Assembly (NCBI GenBank): GCA_036500065.1
Contig: DASYCT010000013.1
Coordinates: 1-15,415, forward strand
Direction of reading: 5' to 3'
Length of the DNA: 15,415 bases
Origin: JACMLD01 sp036500065
GTDB lineage: Bacteria > Bacteroidota > Bacteroidia > Chitinophagales > Chitinophagaceae
The first letter of the stretch is position 1. Every line of letters begins with the position of its first letter. Of this stretch, positions 1 to 7,831 are shown piece by piece. Under the pieces are notes generated by a model. That model searched no databases and had not been told where the DNA came from. It worked only from the letters and a program-made list of their open reading frames with translations. Position numbers and translations under genes: made by a program.

Positions 1-1
1 C

Positions 2-559
2 AGTTGTGGTATTCTTTCCAATATTAATGTCGTTACCGGCAGCGAATACCAGGTGGATTATGATGTACGATTTCACAGCCAGTTTGACTGGGGGCGTGGC
101 GGCAAACTGGGCTTTGGTTTTCTTATAGGCGATGGCAACACCGGCGGCAATCCCGGTTGGGATGGCAATGGCGGTAGTATGCGCCTTATATGGTACCAGA
201 CCACCCAGGGCCGTGTCTATTTTCAACCCTACCTGTATTATAAGGACCAGCCTAATCAGACCGGCGATGATTTCGGGGTTACCTACCCGGCGACCGGCAG
301 CATCAGTAAAGCAAAATGGTACCATGTGAGCATGTATATCAAAAGCAATACGGGCAGCAATATGAACGGCCACGCGCGCATCGCCATCAACGGCACCACT
401 ATCCTCGATACGGGCATCCGCTGGACCACCAACGACAGCGAGCGCCTGGTTCAAAGTATATGCTTCCAGACTTTCCGCGGCGGCGATACCGTCGATTGGG
501 AATCCCTGACGATGGGCTATATCTATTACGATAACCTGAAAGTGCAGAAAATAAACTAA
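2..559 (+). CDS. Polysaccharide lyase family 14-like protein, C-terminal part (5' end outside window)
   Basis: The frame is open from base 2 and ends at a TAA at 557-559, giving 185 visible residues with no start inside the window. The fragment reads as a beta-jelly-roll lyase: a GRGGKLGFGF segment, a glycine-rich loop, then S-x-R (GGSMRLIWY), Y-x-Y (QPYLYYKD) and a C-terminal FRGGDTVDWES...YIYYDNLKV stretch. In the PL14 alginate/glucuronate lyase vAL-1 the active site is a Lys, a Ser-x-Arg pair and a Tyr-x-Tyr pair. Here the same order appears (fragment residues K35, S59, R61, Y77, Y79) with almost the same spacing, so the active site looks intact. The family cleaves acidic polysaccharides by beta-elimination; the substrate here cannot be told. 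Any signal peptide or additional domain lies upstream. No obvious terminator follows the stop. PL14-like membership is by motif recall, so exact subfamily is uncertain. Confidence 0.72.
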   Translation, partial: SCGILSNINVVTGSEYQVDYDVRFHSQFDWGRGGKLGFGFLIGDGNTGGNPGWDGNGGSMRLIWYQTTQGRVYFQPYLYYKDQPNQTGDDFGVTYPATGSISKAKWYHVSMYIKSNTGSNMNGHARIAINGTTILDTGIRWTTNDSERLVQSICFQTFRGGDTVDWESLTMGYIYYDNLKVQKIN

Positions 560-582
560 TAGTATAAATAAGAATTGTTTTT

Positions 583-590
583 TACATTTG
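583..590 (+). promoter_or_regulatory. Candidate Bacteroidota -7 box for the fluoride-resistance gene
   Basis: TACATTTG is an exact match to the Bacteroidota sigma-ABfr -7 consensus TAnnTTTG. It lies 12 bases before the first stem of the fluoride riboswitch, so a transcript starting a few bases downstream would begin just ahead of the aptamer, as expected. No convincing -33 TTTG is found about 20 bases upstream, which weakens the call. Confidence 0.5.
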
Positions 591-602
591 CTTTTGTTGA
601 AA

Positions 603-663
603 GGTGATGGTGTTCCACCTATTTGAACCGTCCCGGTAGCTACCGGGTTCTGATGACGCCTAC
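603..663 (+). promoter_or_regulatory. Fluoride riboswitch (crcB motif) aptamer
   Basis: The region has the layout of the crcB fluoride aptamer. The first hairpin is GGTG (603-606) / CACC (616-619) around the loop ATGGTGTTC, then AACCG (626-630), then a second stem CCCGG (632-636) / CCGGG (643-647), then the signature TGATGACGCCTAC (651-663). The loop bases GGTGT (609-613) can pair with ACGCC (656-660), the pseudoknot that closes the known fold. In the family the aptamer binds one fluoride ion through magnesium ions and turns on fluoride exporters. The gene just downstream is a CLC-F type fluoride/proton antiporter, which supports the call independently. The 16-bp perfect palindrome 632-647 is explained as the second stem and its loop. 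Confidence 0.93.
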
Positions 664-707
664 AAATCGGGTACTTTATAAAAAAGCCCCGCCAAATATT
701 TTGTAGG
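659..707 (+). promoter_or_regulatory. Expression platform of the fluoride riboswitch (translation-start sequestering helix)
   Basis: CCTACAAA (659-666) is perfectly complementary to TTTGTAGG (700-707), which ends one base before the ATG at 709. The first two bases of the left arm, CC 659-660, are also needed for the aptamer pseudoknot with GG 609-610. The two structures therefore compete: without fluoride the 8-bp helix would cover the region just before the start codon, and with fluoride the aptamer would hold the left arm and free it. This points to translational control. There is no long U-run after a strong hairpin, so a transcription terminator is less likely. The complementarity is seen directly; the switching model is inference. 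Confidence 0.7.
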
Positions 708-708
708 T

Positions 709-2001
709 ATGAAAAGATCAATTGCTTCTTTCCAACATCTCTTTATTGTTTCCCATCTGCTGAAATGGACAGCTTTTGCGATTCCCGTAGCGGCGACGGT
801 AGGGTCTTTAGTGGCATTGTTCCTGTGGCTGCTGGATAAAGTCACCAGCCTGCGGTATGAAAATGGCTGGCTCCTGTTTTTACTTCCATTGGCGGGAGTG
901 CTGATCTGGTGGCTGTACCATTACCTCGGCAGGAATTCCGACAAGGGCAATAACCTGGTCATGGATGAAATTCATGAACCGGGTGGGGGCGTGCCGTTCC
1001 GGATGACGCCGCTGGTGCTGGTCACGACTGTTATCACGCATTTATTCGGAGGCTCGGCCGGCAGGGAAGGTACTGCCGTGCAAATGGGCGGCAGCATGGC
1101 GGCCCTGCTGGGCAAATGGTTTAAGCTGGACAGGGACGATATGCGCATTATACTGATGACGGGTATTGCGGCCGGCTTTGGCGCGGTGTTCGGCACACCG
1201 GTCACCGGGGCCGTATTTGCGCTGGAAGTATTGGTGGCCGGCAGGATAAATCTCACCGCTTTGTTGCCCTGCCTGATGGCGGGGATGCTGGCCGATATTA
1301 CCTGCTCGGCATGGGGCATTCATCATACACAGTATCATATCGGTTTTGCGGCAACGGCAGGCGCTATCCCCTATATTCATTTTGATTTTGTGCTGCTGGT
1401 AAAGGTGGTAATAGCAAGCGGCTGTTTTGGATTGGCGGCGTGGCTGTTTTCCCTGTTATCACATGGCATCAAACAGTATAGCGATCGGTTTATCCCCGTG
1501 AAGTGGATGATACCGGTGGCGGGAGGACTTATTATTATCGGGTTTACGTATTTGCTTGGCACCCGTGATTACCTCGGCCTGGGCGTGACCAGCCCGGACC
1601 CGCATGCAGTGACGATTGTATCGGCGTTTAAAACCGGCGGGGCCGGTTATTTCAGTTGGTGGTGGAAGCTGCTGCTCACGGCCATTACCCTGGGCATGGG
1701 TTTCAAGGGAGGAGAAGTGACGCCCCTGTTTTTTATCGGCGCCACGCTGGGCAATACCCTTGCCGTGCTGTCGGGAGCGCCGGTAGATTTGATGGCGGGG
1801 CTCGGGTTTATCGCCGTTTTTGCCGGGGCCACCAATACGCCCATCGCCTGTACGCTGATGGGCGTCGAATTGTTTGGCGGTGAAAACATTCTTTATTATG
1901 CCGTGGCCTGTTTTACAGCTTATTACTTCAGCGGCCAGTCGGGTATTTATTCTTCCCAGGTAAGACCCGGGGAGGGAAAAACCGGCAGGGGGATAGCATA
2001 G
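709..2001 (+). CDS. CLC-F type fluoride/proton antiporter
   Basis: A 430-residue inner-membrane protein of the CLC family, of normal length for the membrane core and without CBS domains. Its filter motifs are those of the fluoride-specific branch and not of chloride channels. The GSGIP loop is replaced by GNNLV (80-84), so the anion-coordinating serine is missing. The gating glutamate sits in GREGT (118-122, Glu120) instead of GREGP. The third motif is KGGEVTP (334-339, Thr338), and a conserved tyrosine is at 414. The inner proton-relay glutamate of CLC-ec1 seems to be a valine (FALEV, 171-174), as is known for CLC-F. The role would be export of fluoride in exchange for protons, protecting enolase and pyrophosphatase. 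A fluoride riboswitch precedes it. The ATG at 709 is the only start compatible with the expression platform. A generic CLC chloride transporter is the fallback but does not fit the motifs. Confidence 0.92.
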   Translation: MKRSIASFQHLFIVSHLLKWTAFAIPVAATVGSLVALFLWLLDKVTSLRYENGWLLFLLPLAGVLIWWLYHYLGRNSDKGNNLVMDEIHEPGGGVPFRMTPLVLVTTVITHLFGGSAGREGTAVQMGGSMAALLGKWFKLDRDDMRIILMTGIAAGFGAVFGTPVTGAVFALEVLVAGRINLTALLPCLMAGMLADITCSAWGIHHTQYHIGFAATAGAIPYIHFDFVLLVKVVIASGCFGLAAWLFSLLSHGIKQYSDRFIPVKWMIPVAGGLIIIGFTYLLGTRDYLGLGVTSPDPHAVTIVSAFKTGGAGYFSWWWKLLLTAITLGMGFKGGEVTPLFFIGATLGNTLAVLSGAPVDLMAGLGFIAVFAGATNTPIACTLMGVELFGGENILYYAVACFTAYYFSGQSGIYSSQVRPGEGKTGRGIA

Positions 2002-2066
2002 CCATCGGATCATCGACCCATCATAAGGGATGAAGCCTTGTATAATGGGTGTTACACCTTAGTAAT

Positions 2067-2110
2067 GGCCCTATAAGGGTGCTATAACGGTCCTATAAGG
2101 GCGCTATAAC
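2067..2110. repeat. Two-copy tandem repeat, 22-bp unit
   Basis: Two directly adjacent 22-bp units (2067-2088 and 2089-2110) differ at only two positions (C/T at unit position 3, T/C at position 14). Each holds the core CCTATAAGGG followed by GCTATAAC. The first unit can form a small CCC/GGG hairpin. The repeat fills most of the gap between two convergent genes (stops at 2001 and 2127). Possible roles are a bidirectional terminator or a neutral tandem duplication; the sequence does not decide. Confidence 0.8.
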
Positions 2111-2126
2111 TATCACCTTAGATTAT

Positions 2127-2633
2127 TTATGCTGGTAACGGCGCCTCTGCCTTCTTCTTCGCCAATAATATCTGCCCGTAATGAGAAGCCAGGTGACTGG
2201 TGCGGCTGAGCAGTACGCTGAGCTTGTTGCGATGGGGCTCTTTTACAAAATCCTCGTCTGTTATCTGGGTATGTTTCTGGAACCATTGGTCGGGCGTAAG
2301 GTCCCTGAACCCTGCGGCAAGCGCCCCGTTGGTAGTGTACCAGAATTCCCGAAGCTCCTGGGGAGAAGGAATATCTTTTACCGCCTTATCGGGTTGGCTA
2401 AGAAACGGCTCGTCGAGTTGGGGATAAAGGCGTTCGCCCAGTCCGAGCAGGGGCAACATCCTGTCGTGTACTGCCGTGAGGTGGCCGAGGAGGTAGATAA
2501 CCCTGTTCCTGCCGGGGGCTATTTCGGTATAAAGCTCTTCATCGCTAAAGCCATTAAAAAGGTCTACGGCTCTTTTGAGACTGACTTCCCAGCTTTGCAA
2601 ACTCATTCGGATGAATAATTCCTGTTGTGTCAT
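2127..2633 (-). CDS. DinB-like four-helix-bundle protein (putative metal-dependent enzyme)
   Basis: A 168-residue soluble protein with no signal peptide. The pattern of four amphipathic helices, a histidine early in the chain (LLGHLTAVHDR, His51, with His55 nearby) and a late H-x3-H pair (SHLASHYGQ, His147 and His151) is typical of the DinB/YfiT superfamily, where three histidines bind a divalent metal. Some members are thiol-dependent S-transferases; many have no known reaction, so no substrate can be named. The GR-NRVIYLLGH segment followed by a proline-rich middle and DLTPDQW is common in Bacteroidota members. It stands alone on the minus strand, convergent to the fluoride antiporter and divergent from the GH92 gene. 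The ATG at 2633 gives the usual family length. Confidence 0.82.
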   Translation of the reverse strand: MTQQELFIRMSLQSWEVSLKRAVDLFNGFSDEELYTEIAPGRNRVIYLLGHLTAVHDRMLPLLGLGERLYPQLDEPFLSQPDKAVKDIPSPQELREFWYTTNGALAAGFRDLTPDQWFQKHTQITDEDFVKEPHRNKLSVLLSRTSHLASHYGQILLAKKKAEAPLPA

Positions 2634-2827
2634 ATACGTTGTTTTTAAATATTAAAAAGGAGCGGACGAGGTCTACTTACAAGCTAAAGCCGTATTTGTT
2701 CACGCATTTTGTTTTTATGCTTGCCTTGCATCAATAAAATGGCTGGCAGGCGCCGGGGGGAAGGCGTTTTTGTCTTTTTCCCGTCACCGGCAGGTTTTAA
2801 TTGCACTGCTGTGCTTACTTTAGTGAC

Positions 2828-5098
2828 GTGATAGAAAAAAATTATACTAAGGCCTGCTTCGCTCTTCTTTGGCTGCTCGCCCTGGGCGGCTTTGCGCGGG
2901 CACAGCAAAAAGATAGCGCAAACCTCACGCGTTTCGTTGATCCGTATATCGGTACCGGTTTTCACGGCCATGTTTTTCTGGGTGCGAACGTACCTTTTGG
3001 TGCGGTGCAACTGGGACCGACCGAAGTGACCCGGGGGTGGGACTGGTGTTCGGGCTATCATTATTCCGATTCATTGCTGATTGGTTTTTCGCATACCCAT
3101 CTCAGCGGTACCGGCATCGGCGACCTGGGTGATATACTCGTGATGCCTGCCACCGGTGAAGGCATGCAGCAGGAGAAGGACATGCCCAAAGCGCCGAAAA
3201 GCGGTTACTACTCCCTGTTTTCGCACCGGCAGGAAAAAGCAGCGCCCGGTTATTATGAAGTGCTGTTAAAACGATATGGCATAAAAGCAAGGCTTACCGC
3301 ATCCGAACGGGTAGGCTTTCATCAATATACTTTTCCCGCTTCGGCCGATGCGCGGGTGCTTATCGATCTTGAAACGGGCATTGGCTGGGACAGCCCGGTG
3401 GATACCTATATAGAAAAGGTAAATGATTCCACGCTGGCCGGCTACCGGTTTTCAAAAGGATGGGCGCCCGACCAGCGCATCTATTTTACCGCGGTCTTCT
3501 CCAAACGGTTTCGTTCGCTGCAATTGTTCGACAGTACCGAAGCAAAAAACGGGGGCCGGCTCAAAGGGGTCAAGGTCAGGGCCGTTGCTTTCTTTACCAC
3601 GACGGCCAATGAAAAGATATACGTAAAAGTGGGCATCTCGCCGGTAGGCATTCAAAACTCCGCTGCCAATATCAGCGCCGAGATACCGGGATGGGACTTT
3701 GAAGCGGTGAGAAGAAATGCCGACCTCGCCTGGAACAAGGAATTGCAAAAACTGCGTGTCACCACTATCAGCCCCGCCCGCAGCCGTATCTTCTATACAG
3801 CCCTTTATCATACCATGATAGCGCCCTCGGCATTTAATGATCACAACGGTGATTACCGGGGCACGGATATGAACGTATATCCCAAAGCTTCCTTCACCAA
3901 CCTGACCACGTTTTCTCTCTGGGATACTTACCGCGCGGCACATCCGCTGTTTACCCTCCTGCAGCCGCAGCGGGTGAACGATATGATCAATACCATGCTG
4001 GCCATTTACCAACAGCAGGGTAAGCTCCCCATCTGGCACCTGATGGGGAATGAAACCAATACGATGCCGGGCAACAGCGCCATCCCGGTCATTGCCGATG
4101 CGTATTTAAAAGGCTTCCGGGGTTTTGATGTGAAACTGGCCTACGAAGCGATGACACGTACCGCCAACCGGAATGAACGTGGGTTGTCGTTCGTAAAAGA
4201 GTTGGGCTTTATACCTGCCGACACGATGGTAGAGTCGGTGGCGATGGGACTGGAATATTCCATCGACGACTGGTGTCTCGCGCAGGTGGCAAAAGCGATG
4301 GGCAACCAGAAAGACTATGAGCAGTTCAGCAGGAGAGGCGCGTATTATAAAAATTATTTCGATCCCTCTGTTGGTTTTATGCGGGGCAAATTGTCCGCCA
4401 CCGAATGGCGGGTGCCTTTTGATCCCTTTATCTCCCGTCACATGAAAGATGATTTTACCGAAGGCAATGCCTGGCAATACACCTGGCTGGCGCCGCAGGA
4501 TGTGTACGGTTTGATCCAGTTACAGGGAGGTGAACAGCGCTTTACGCAAAAGCTCGATTCCCTGTTTATCGTAAAAGGTAATTTGGGAAAAGAGGCGTCG
4601 GGCGATATTACCGGTCTTATCGGGCAGTATGCGCATGGCAACGAACCCAGTCATCATATCACTTATCTGTATGCCTGGGTGGGGCAGCCCTGGAAAACGG
4701 CCGATAAGGTGCGGTTTATCATGGATAGTCTTTATACCGCTATGCCGGGCGGTCTTTGTGGCAATGAAGACGTGGGACAGATGTCGGCCTGGTATGTATT
4801 GTCGGCCCTTGGCTTTTACCCGGTTAATCCTGCCGGTGGGTATTATGTATTCGGCAGCCCGCTCATCAACAGCGCGGTATTGCAATTGCCCGGCGGAAAA
4901 TCCTTCAGCATCCGGGTGCTGAACAACAGCGCGCAGAATAAATACATCCAGTCCATCGTCCTCAACGGGATGCCCTGGAAAAAAACATATATCCTGCACA
5001 GCACCATTATGGCAGGAGGAACGATAACTATAAAAATGGGCAACAAGCCCTCACCCACATGGGGAGTGGCCGCGGCGGACAGACCCCCGCATCAATAA
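2828..5098 (+). CDS. GH92 family alpha-mannosidase, secreted
   Basis: A calcium-dependent exo-alpha-mannosidase of family GH92, about 756 residues, a normal length for the family. I prefer the GTG at 2828: it gives a clean signal peptide (MIEKNYTKACF..., hydrophobic core, cleavage after ARA before QQK). A TTG at 2801 would add nine odd residues. The N-terminal beta-sandwich begins at VDPYIGTG. Family motifs run in order: FGAVQLGP, GFSHTHLSGTG, NDHNGDYRG, FSLWDTYRAAHP (362-373), GNETNTMPG, EGNAWQYTW (545-553; Glu545 is the expected general acid), GNEPSHH (604-610) and CGNEDVGQMSAWY (Asp648 region, general base). All expected catalytic residues are present. The known activity is removal of terminal alpha-mannose from N-glycans or other mannosides; linkage preference is not readable. 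The GH2 gene follows within tens of bases, so they are probably co-transcribed. Lack of a lipobox suggests a periplasmic location. Confidence 0.93.
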   Translation: MIEKNYTKACFALLWLLALGGFARAQQKDSANLTRFVDPYIGTGFHGHVFLGANVPFGAVQLGPTEVTRGWDWCSGYHYSDSLLIGFSHTHLSGTGIGDLGDILVMPATGEGMQQEKDMPKAPKSGYYSLFSHRQEKAAPGYYEVLLKRYGIKARLTASERVGFHQYTFPASADARVLIDLETGIGWDSPVDTYIEKVNDSTLAGYRFSKGWAPDQRIYFTAVFSKRFRSLQLFDSTEAKNGGRLKGVKVRAVAFFTTTANEKIYVKVGISPVGIQNSAANISAEIPGWDFEAVRRNADLAWNKELQKLRVTTISPARSRIFYTALYHTMIAPSAFNDHNGDYRGTDMNVYPKASFTNLTTFSLWDTYRAAHPLFTLLQPQRVNDMINTMLAIYQQQGKLPIWHLMGNETNTMPGNSAIPVIADAYLKGFRGFDVKLAYEAMTRTANRNERGLSFVKELGFIPADTMVESVAMGLEYSIDDWCLAQVAKAMGNQKDYEQFSRRGAYYKNYFDPSVGFMRGKLSATEWRVPFDPFISRHMKDDFTEGNAWQYTWLAPQDVYGLIQLQGGEQRFTQKLDSLFIVKGNLGKEASGDITGLIGQYAHGNEPSHHITYLYAWVGQPWKTADKVRFIMDSLYTAMPGGLCGNEDVGQMSAWYVLSALGFYPVNPAGGYYVFGSPLINSAVLQLPGGKSFSIRVLNNSAQNKYIQSIVLNGMPWKKTYILHSTIMAGGTITIKMGNKPSPTWGVAAADRPPHQ

Positions 5099-5140
5099 AC
5101 GGTGAAGAACAGAGTACTAAAAATAAAAACTGTCGTTGCA

Positions 5141-7831
5141 ATGCTGAATTACCGGTATATACTTTATACGGCCGCCTGTATTATCCTGTCGATACATTAT
5201 TGCGATGCACAGAACCGCTACGAACTCAACAGCCACTGGAAATACGCTGCTTTGTCGACTGTTCATGATAGTGGAACCATTCTTTCGAAACCCTCTTACC
5301 CGCTTTCGGATTGGGACCCTGCCGTAGTGCCGGGCACGGTATTGACCAGCCTGCTCGCCAACGGTAAAATACCCGACCCGTATTATGGGATGAACAACGA
5401 ACGGATACCGGATATTTATAAGACAGGCAATGCGTACTACACCTATTGGTTTGTAAACGAGTTTAAAGAGCTTCCCGTTGCCGGCCGGCAGACCTGGCTT
5501 AGTTTCCGGGGCATTAACTACAGTTGTGAAATATACCTCAACGGTCATAAAGTAAATGCACAGCCCTATAAGGGCATGTTTCTTCGCAAATCGTTTAATA
5601 TTACTTCCCTGCTGGCCCGCGACGGTAATAACCGGCTGGCGGTACTGGTATTGCCGGGCGACCACCCAGGCAATCCCAACGGAGGACAGGGCGGCGACGG
5701 CACCATAGCCCGCGATGTGGCTACGCAGTACACGGCCGGCTGGGATTGGATACAGCCCATACGGGATCGCAATACCGGTATCTGGGATAAGGTATATATT
5801 GAAAGAACCGGCCCCGTAAATCTCGTGGACCCGCATGTAGTGACAACGGTGCCGGGTGTACGGTTCCCGGATGAAAAACAAGCCCCGGCTATTATTAATG
5901 TATCGGCTGATCTTGAAAACACCAGTGAGCATGCGGAAGAAGGATGGCTGGAATACCAGTTGCAGTTCCCCGGTGGGTCGCCCTTCAGGGGCGGCTCACC
6001 GTCGATGAAAGTAGTTATCCCCGCTCACACAAAGATGACCGTTAGCCTTCCCGTCCTTACCCTGCAAAACCCGAAACTATGGTGGCCTTCCGGTTACGGT
6101 GCGCAGGACCTTTATACGCTACAGGTCCGGTTTCGCTCCTCGAATCAAACCATTTCGGATAGTGAAACCGTTCGTTTCGGCATTCGTCAAATCGATACCC
6201 GCTGGAATACGACCACGGGCAGCCGCGAGATACTGGTCAACGGCCAGCGCATCTTTATCAAAGGCGGCAACTGGATTGTTTCGGATGCCATGCTGCGGTT
6301 TTCAGCGCAGCGCTACGATGCGGAGATACGTTTTCACCGCGACATGAACCTCAACCTTATCCGGGTATGGGGTGGTGCGCTGGTGGAGCGCCCCGAGTTT
6401 TACGAGGCCTGCGACCGCTATGGCCTGCTGGTATTCCAGGATTTCTGGATGTCGGGCGATTGCAATGGCCGGTGGATGGACCCGATGAAGCTGGAAGATC
6501 AATGGACCAGAAGAAATTACCCCGATGATCATGCGCTGTATCTTGCTTCCGCGGCCGATATGATCCGGATGGTGCGCAACCATCCATCGCTGGCGATATG
6601 GTGCGCCGGGAATGAAATAACGCCCCCCGGTGATATACTGGCGCCGCTGCGTGATTCCATTATGCCTGCGCTCGACGGCACCCGCTGGCTGGTGCCTTAT
6701 TCCAATGCGGATGAGATGTCGCAAAATACGCTGGGCGGAAACGGCGATGGTCCCTATGGCATACAGCCACCCGCATTGTTTTGGGAACACAGGACCTTTC
6801 CCTTCAATTCCGAGGTCGGCTCGGAAGGGCTGAGTGATTATGAATCGCTGCAACGGTTCATCCCGAAAGAAAATTTGATTGCCCCGAAATATATTGCCCC
6901 GGCAGTTTCCGGTGGCCGTGGTAAGGAAGAAACGGATTCCGTTTGGAAGTACCATCTTTACCACGGAGTAGGCTACGATCATTACCTGTTGCCCTACGGC
7001 GAACCCACCGACGCAAAAGATTTTACCCGCAAGGCGCAGCTCGTCAATTACGAACAATACCGCGCCCTGGCCGAGGGGTTCAGCGCCCATATATGGCAAT
7101 GGTACACCGGCGTTATTATCTGGAAAACACAAAACCCCTGGACCGCCATGCGGGGACAGATGTATGATTATTACCTCGATCCCAATGCCTGTCTCTATGG
7201 CCTGCACGAAGGAAGCGAACCGCTGCATATCATGTACAACCCGGACGACGGGGAACTGATGCTGGTGAACAATCATTTTAAGGGACAGAACAATCTTATG
7301 CTTGTGGTAAAAAAAGTTTCCATGACGGGCAGGGATTCCTTGATTACGCAGGTCCTCACTTATATCGGTGGCAGTATGTCCAAAAAGCTGGACAACCTTC
7401 CAACAGGCAAGGCGCTGGGCGGAGAGCAGGGCGCCTTTCTTTCACTCCAGTTGCTTGATGAACATAAAAAAGTAGTCAGTGATAATCTGTATTGGCTGAC
7501 CGATAAAGACGGCCACTATTCGGGTTTGCAAACGATGAACAAGGCCGCACTGAATGTGCAGGCAAAACTACTGAAGCCGGGCAGCATCGAGGTAACGCTG
7601 ACCAATGCGGGCAATCAGCCGGTTGCTTTCTTTAACCGGTTGTCGCTCGTGAATGCAACGACCCGGCAACGGGTACTTCCGGTGTTTTACTCGGACAACT
7701 ATGTTTCTGTTTTGCCGGGTGGAGAAAAAAAGATACAGATCGATTATTCTCCTGCTGTTATAAAAGAACTGCCGATGGTCAGTGTAAGCGGGTGGAATGT
7801 GGACGAACAAATCCTCCCGGTAGCCCATTAA
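5141..7831 (+). CDS. GH2 family beta-mannosidase, endo-beta-mannosidase (mannosylglycoprotein) type
   Basis: A three-domain GH2 core plus C-terminal beta domains, 896 residues from the ATG at 5141. That start follows an A-rich stretch and leaves a compact signal peptide (MLNYRYILYTAACIILS...DAQ). A GTG at 5102 is in frame and would add 13 residues. The sugar-binding domain holds SFRGINYSCEIYLNGH. The region GGQGGDGTIARDV...WDWIQPIRDRNTGIWD and the barrel entry GGNWIVSDAMLR...MNLNLIRVWGG...ERPEFYEACDRYGLLVFQDFW match what I recall of plant mannosylglycoprotein endo-beta-mannosidase much more than LacZ-type enzymes. The acid/base is in WCAGNE (Glu492) and the nucleophile in FNSEVGSEG (Glu558). 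Plant members cut Man-beta-1,4-GlcNAc in N-glycan cores. Exo-beta-glucosaminidases of the same GH2 branch are the main alternative. Its position right behind GH92 fits stepwise breakdown of mannose-containing N-glycans. Confidence 0.9.
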   Translation: MLNYRYILYTAACIILSIHYCDAQNRYELNSHWKYAALSTVHDSGTILSKPSYPLSDWDPAVVPGTVLTSLLANGKIPDPYYGMNNERIPDIYKTGNAYYTYWFVNEFKELPVAGRQTWLSFRGINYSCEIYLNGHKVNAQPYKGMFLRKSFNITSLLARDGNNRLAVLVLPGDHPGNPNGGQGGDGTIARDVATQYTAGWDWIQPIRDRNTGIWDKVYIERTGPVNLVDPHVVTTVPGVRFPDEKQAPAIINVSADLENTSEHAEEGWLEYQLQFPGGSPFRGGSPSMKVVIPAHTKMTVSLPVLTLQNPKLWWPSGYGAQDLYTLQVRFRSSNQTISDSETVRFGIRQIDTRWNTTTGSREILVNGQRIFIKGGNWIVSDAMLRFSAQRYDAEIRFHRDMNLNLIRVWGGALVERPEFYEACDRYGLLVFQDFWMSGDCNGRWMDPMKLEDQWTRRNYPDDHALYLASAADMIRMVRNHPSLAIWCAGNEITPPGDILAPLRDSIMPALDGTRWLVPYSNADEMSQNTLGGNGDGPYGIQPPALFWEHRTFPFNSEVGSEGLSDYESLQRFIPKENLIAPKYIAPAVSGGRGKEETDSVWKYHLYHGVGYDHYLLPYGEPTDAKDFTRKAQLVNYEQYRALAEGFSAHIWQWYTGVIIWKTQNPWTAMRGQMYDYYLDPNACLYGLHEGSEPLHIMYNPDDGELMLVNNHFKGQNNLMLVVKKVSMTGRDSLITQVLTYIGGSMSKKLDNLPTGKALGGEQGAFLSLQLLDEHKKVVSDNLYWLTDKDGHYSGLQTMNKAALNVQAKLLKPGSIEVTLTNAGNQPVAFFNRLSLVNATTRQRVLPVFYSDNYVSVLPGGEKKIQIDYSPAVIKELPMVSVSGWNVDEQILPVAH

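Noticed and set aside
632..647. Perfect 16-bp palindrome CCCGGTAGCTACCGGG as a terminator or dispersed repeat
   Set aside because: It is not followed by a U-run and it fits exactly as the second stem and loop of the fluoride aptamer.
2769..2822. Promoter for GH92 made of TTTG at 2769 and TACTTTAG near 2815
   Set aside because: The spacing is wrong, and the -7-like box would put the transcript start at the start codon.
2801..2827. TTG start extending the GH92 protein by nine residues
   Set aside because: The extension places cysteines and a charged stretch before the signal peptide; the GTG at 2828 gives a normal signal sequence.
3452..4039. Long minus-strand open frames inside the GH92, GH2 and plus-strand frames inside the ThuA-GH9 gene
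   Set aside because: They have no recognisable domains, no fitting starts, and lie opposite clearly coding frames; they are by-products of codon bias.
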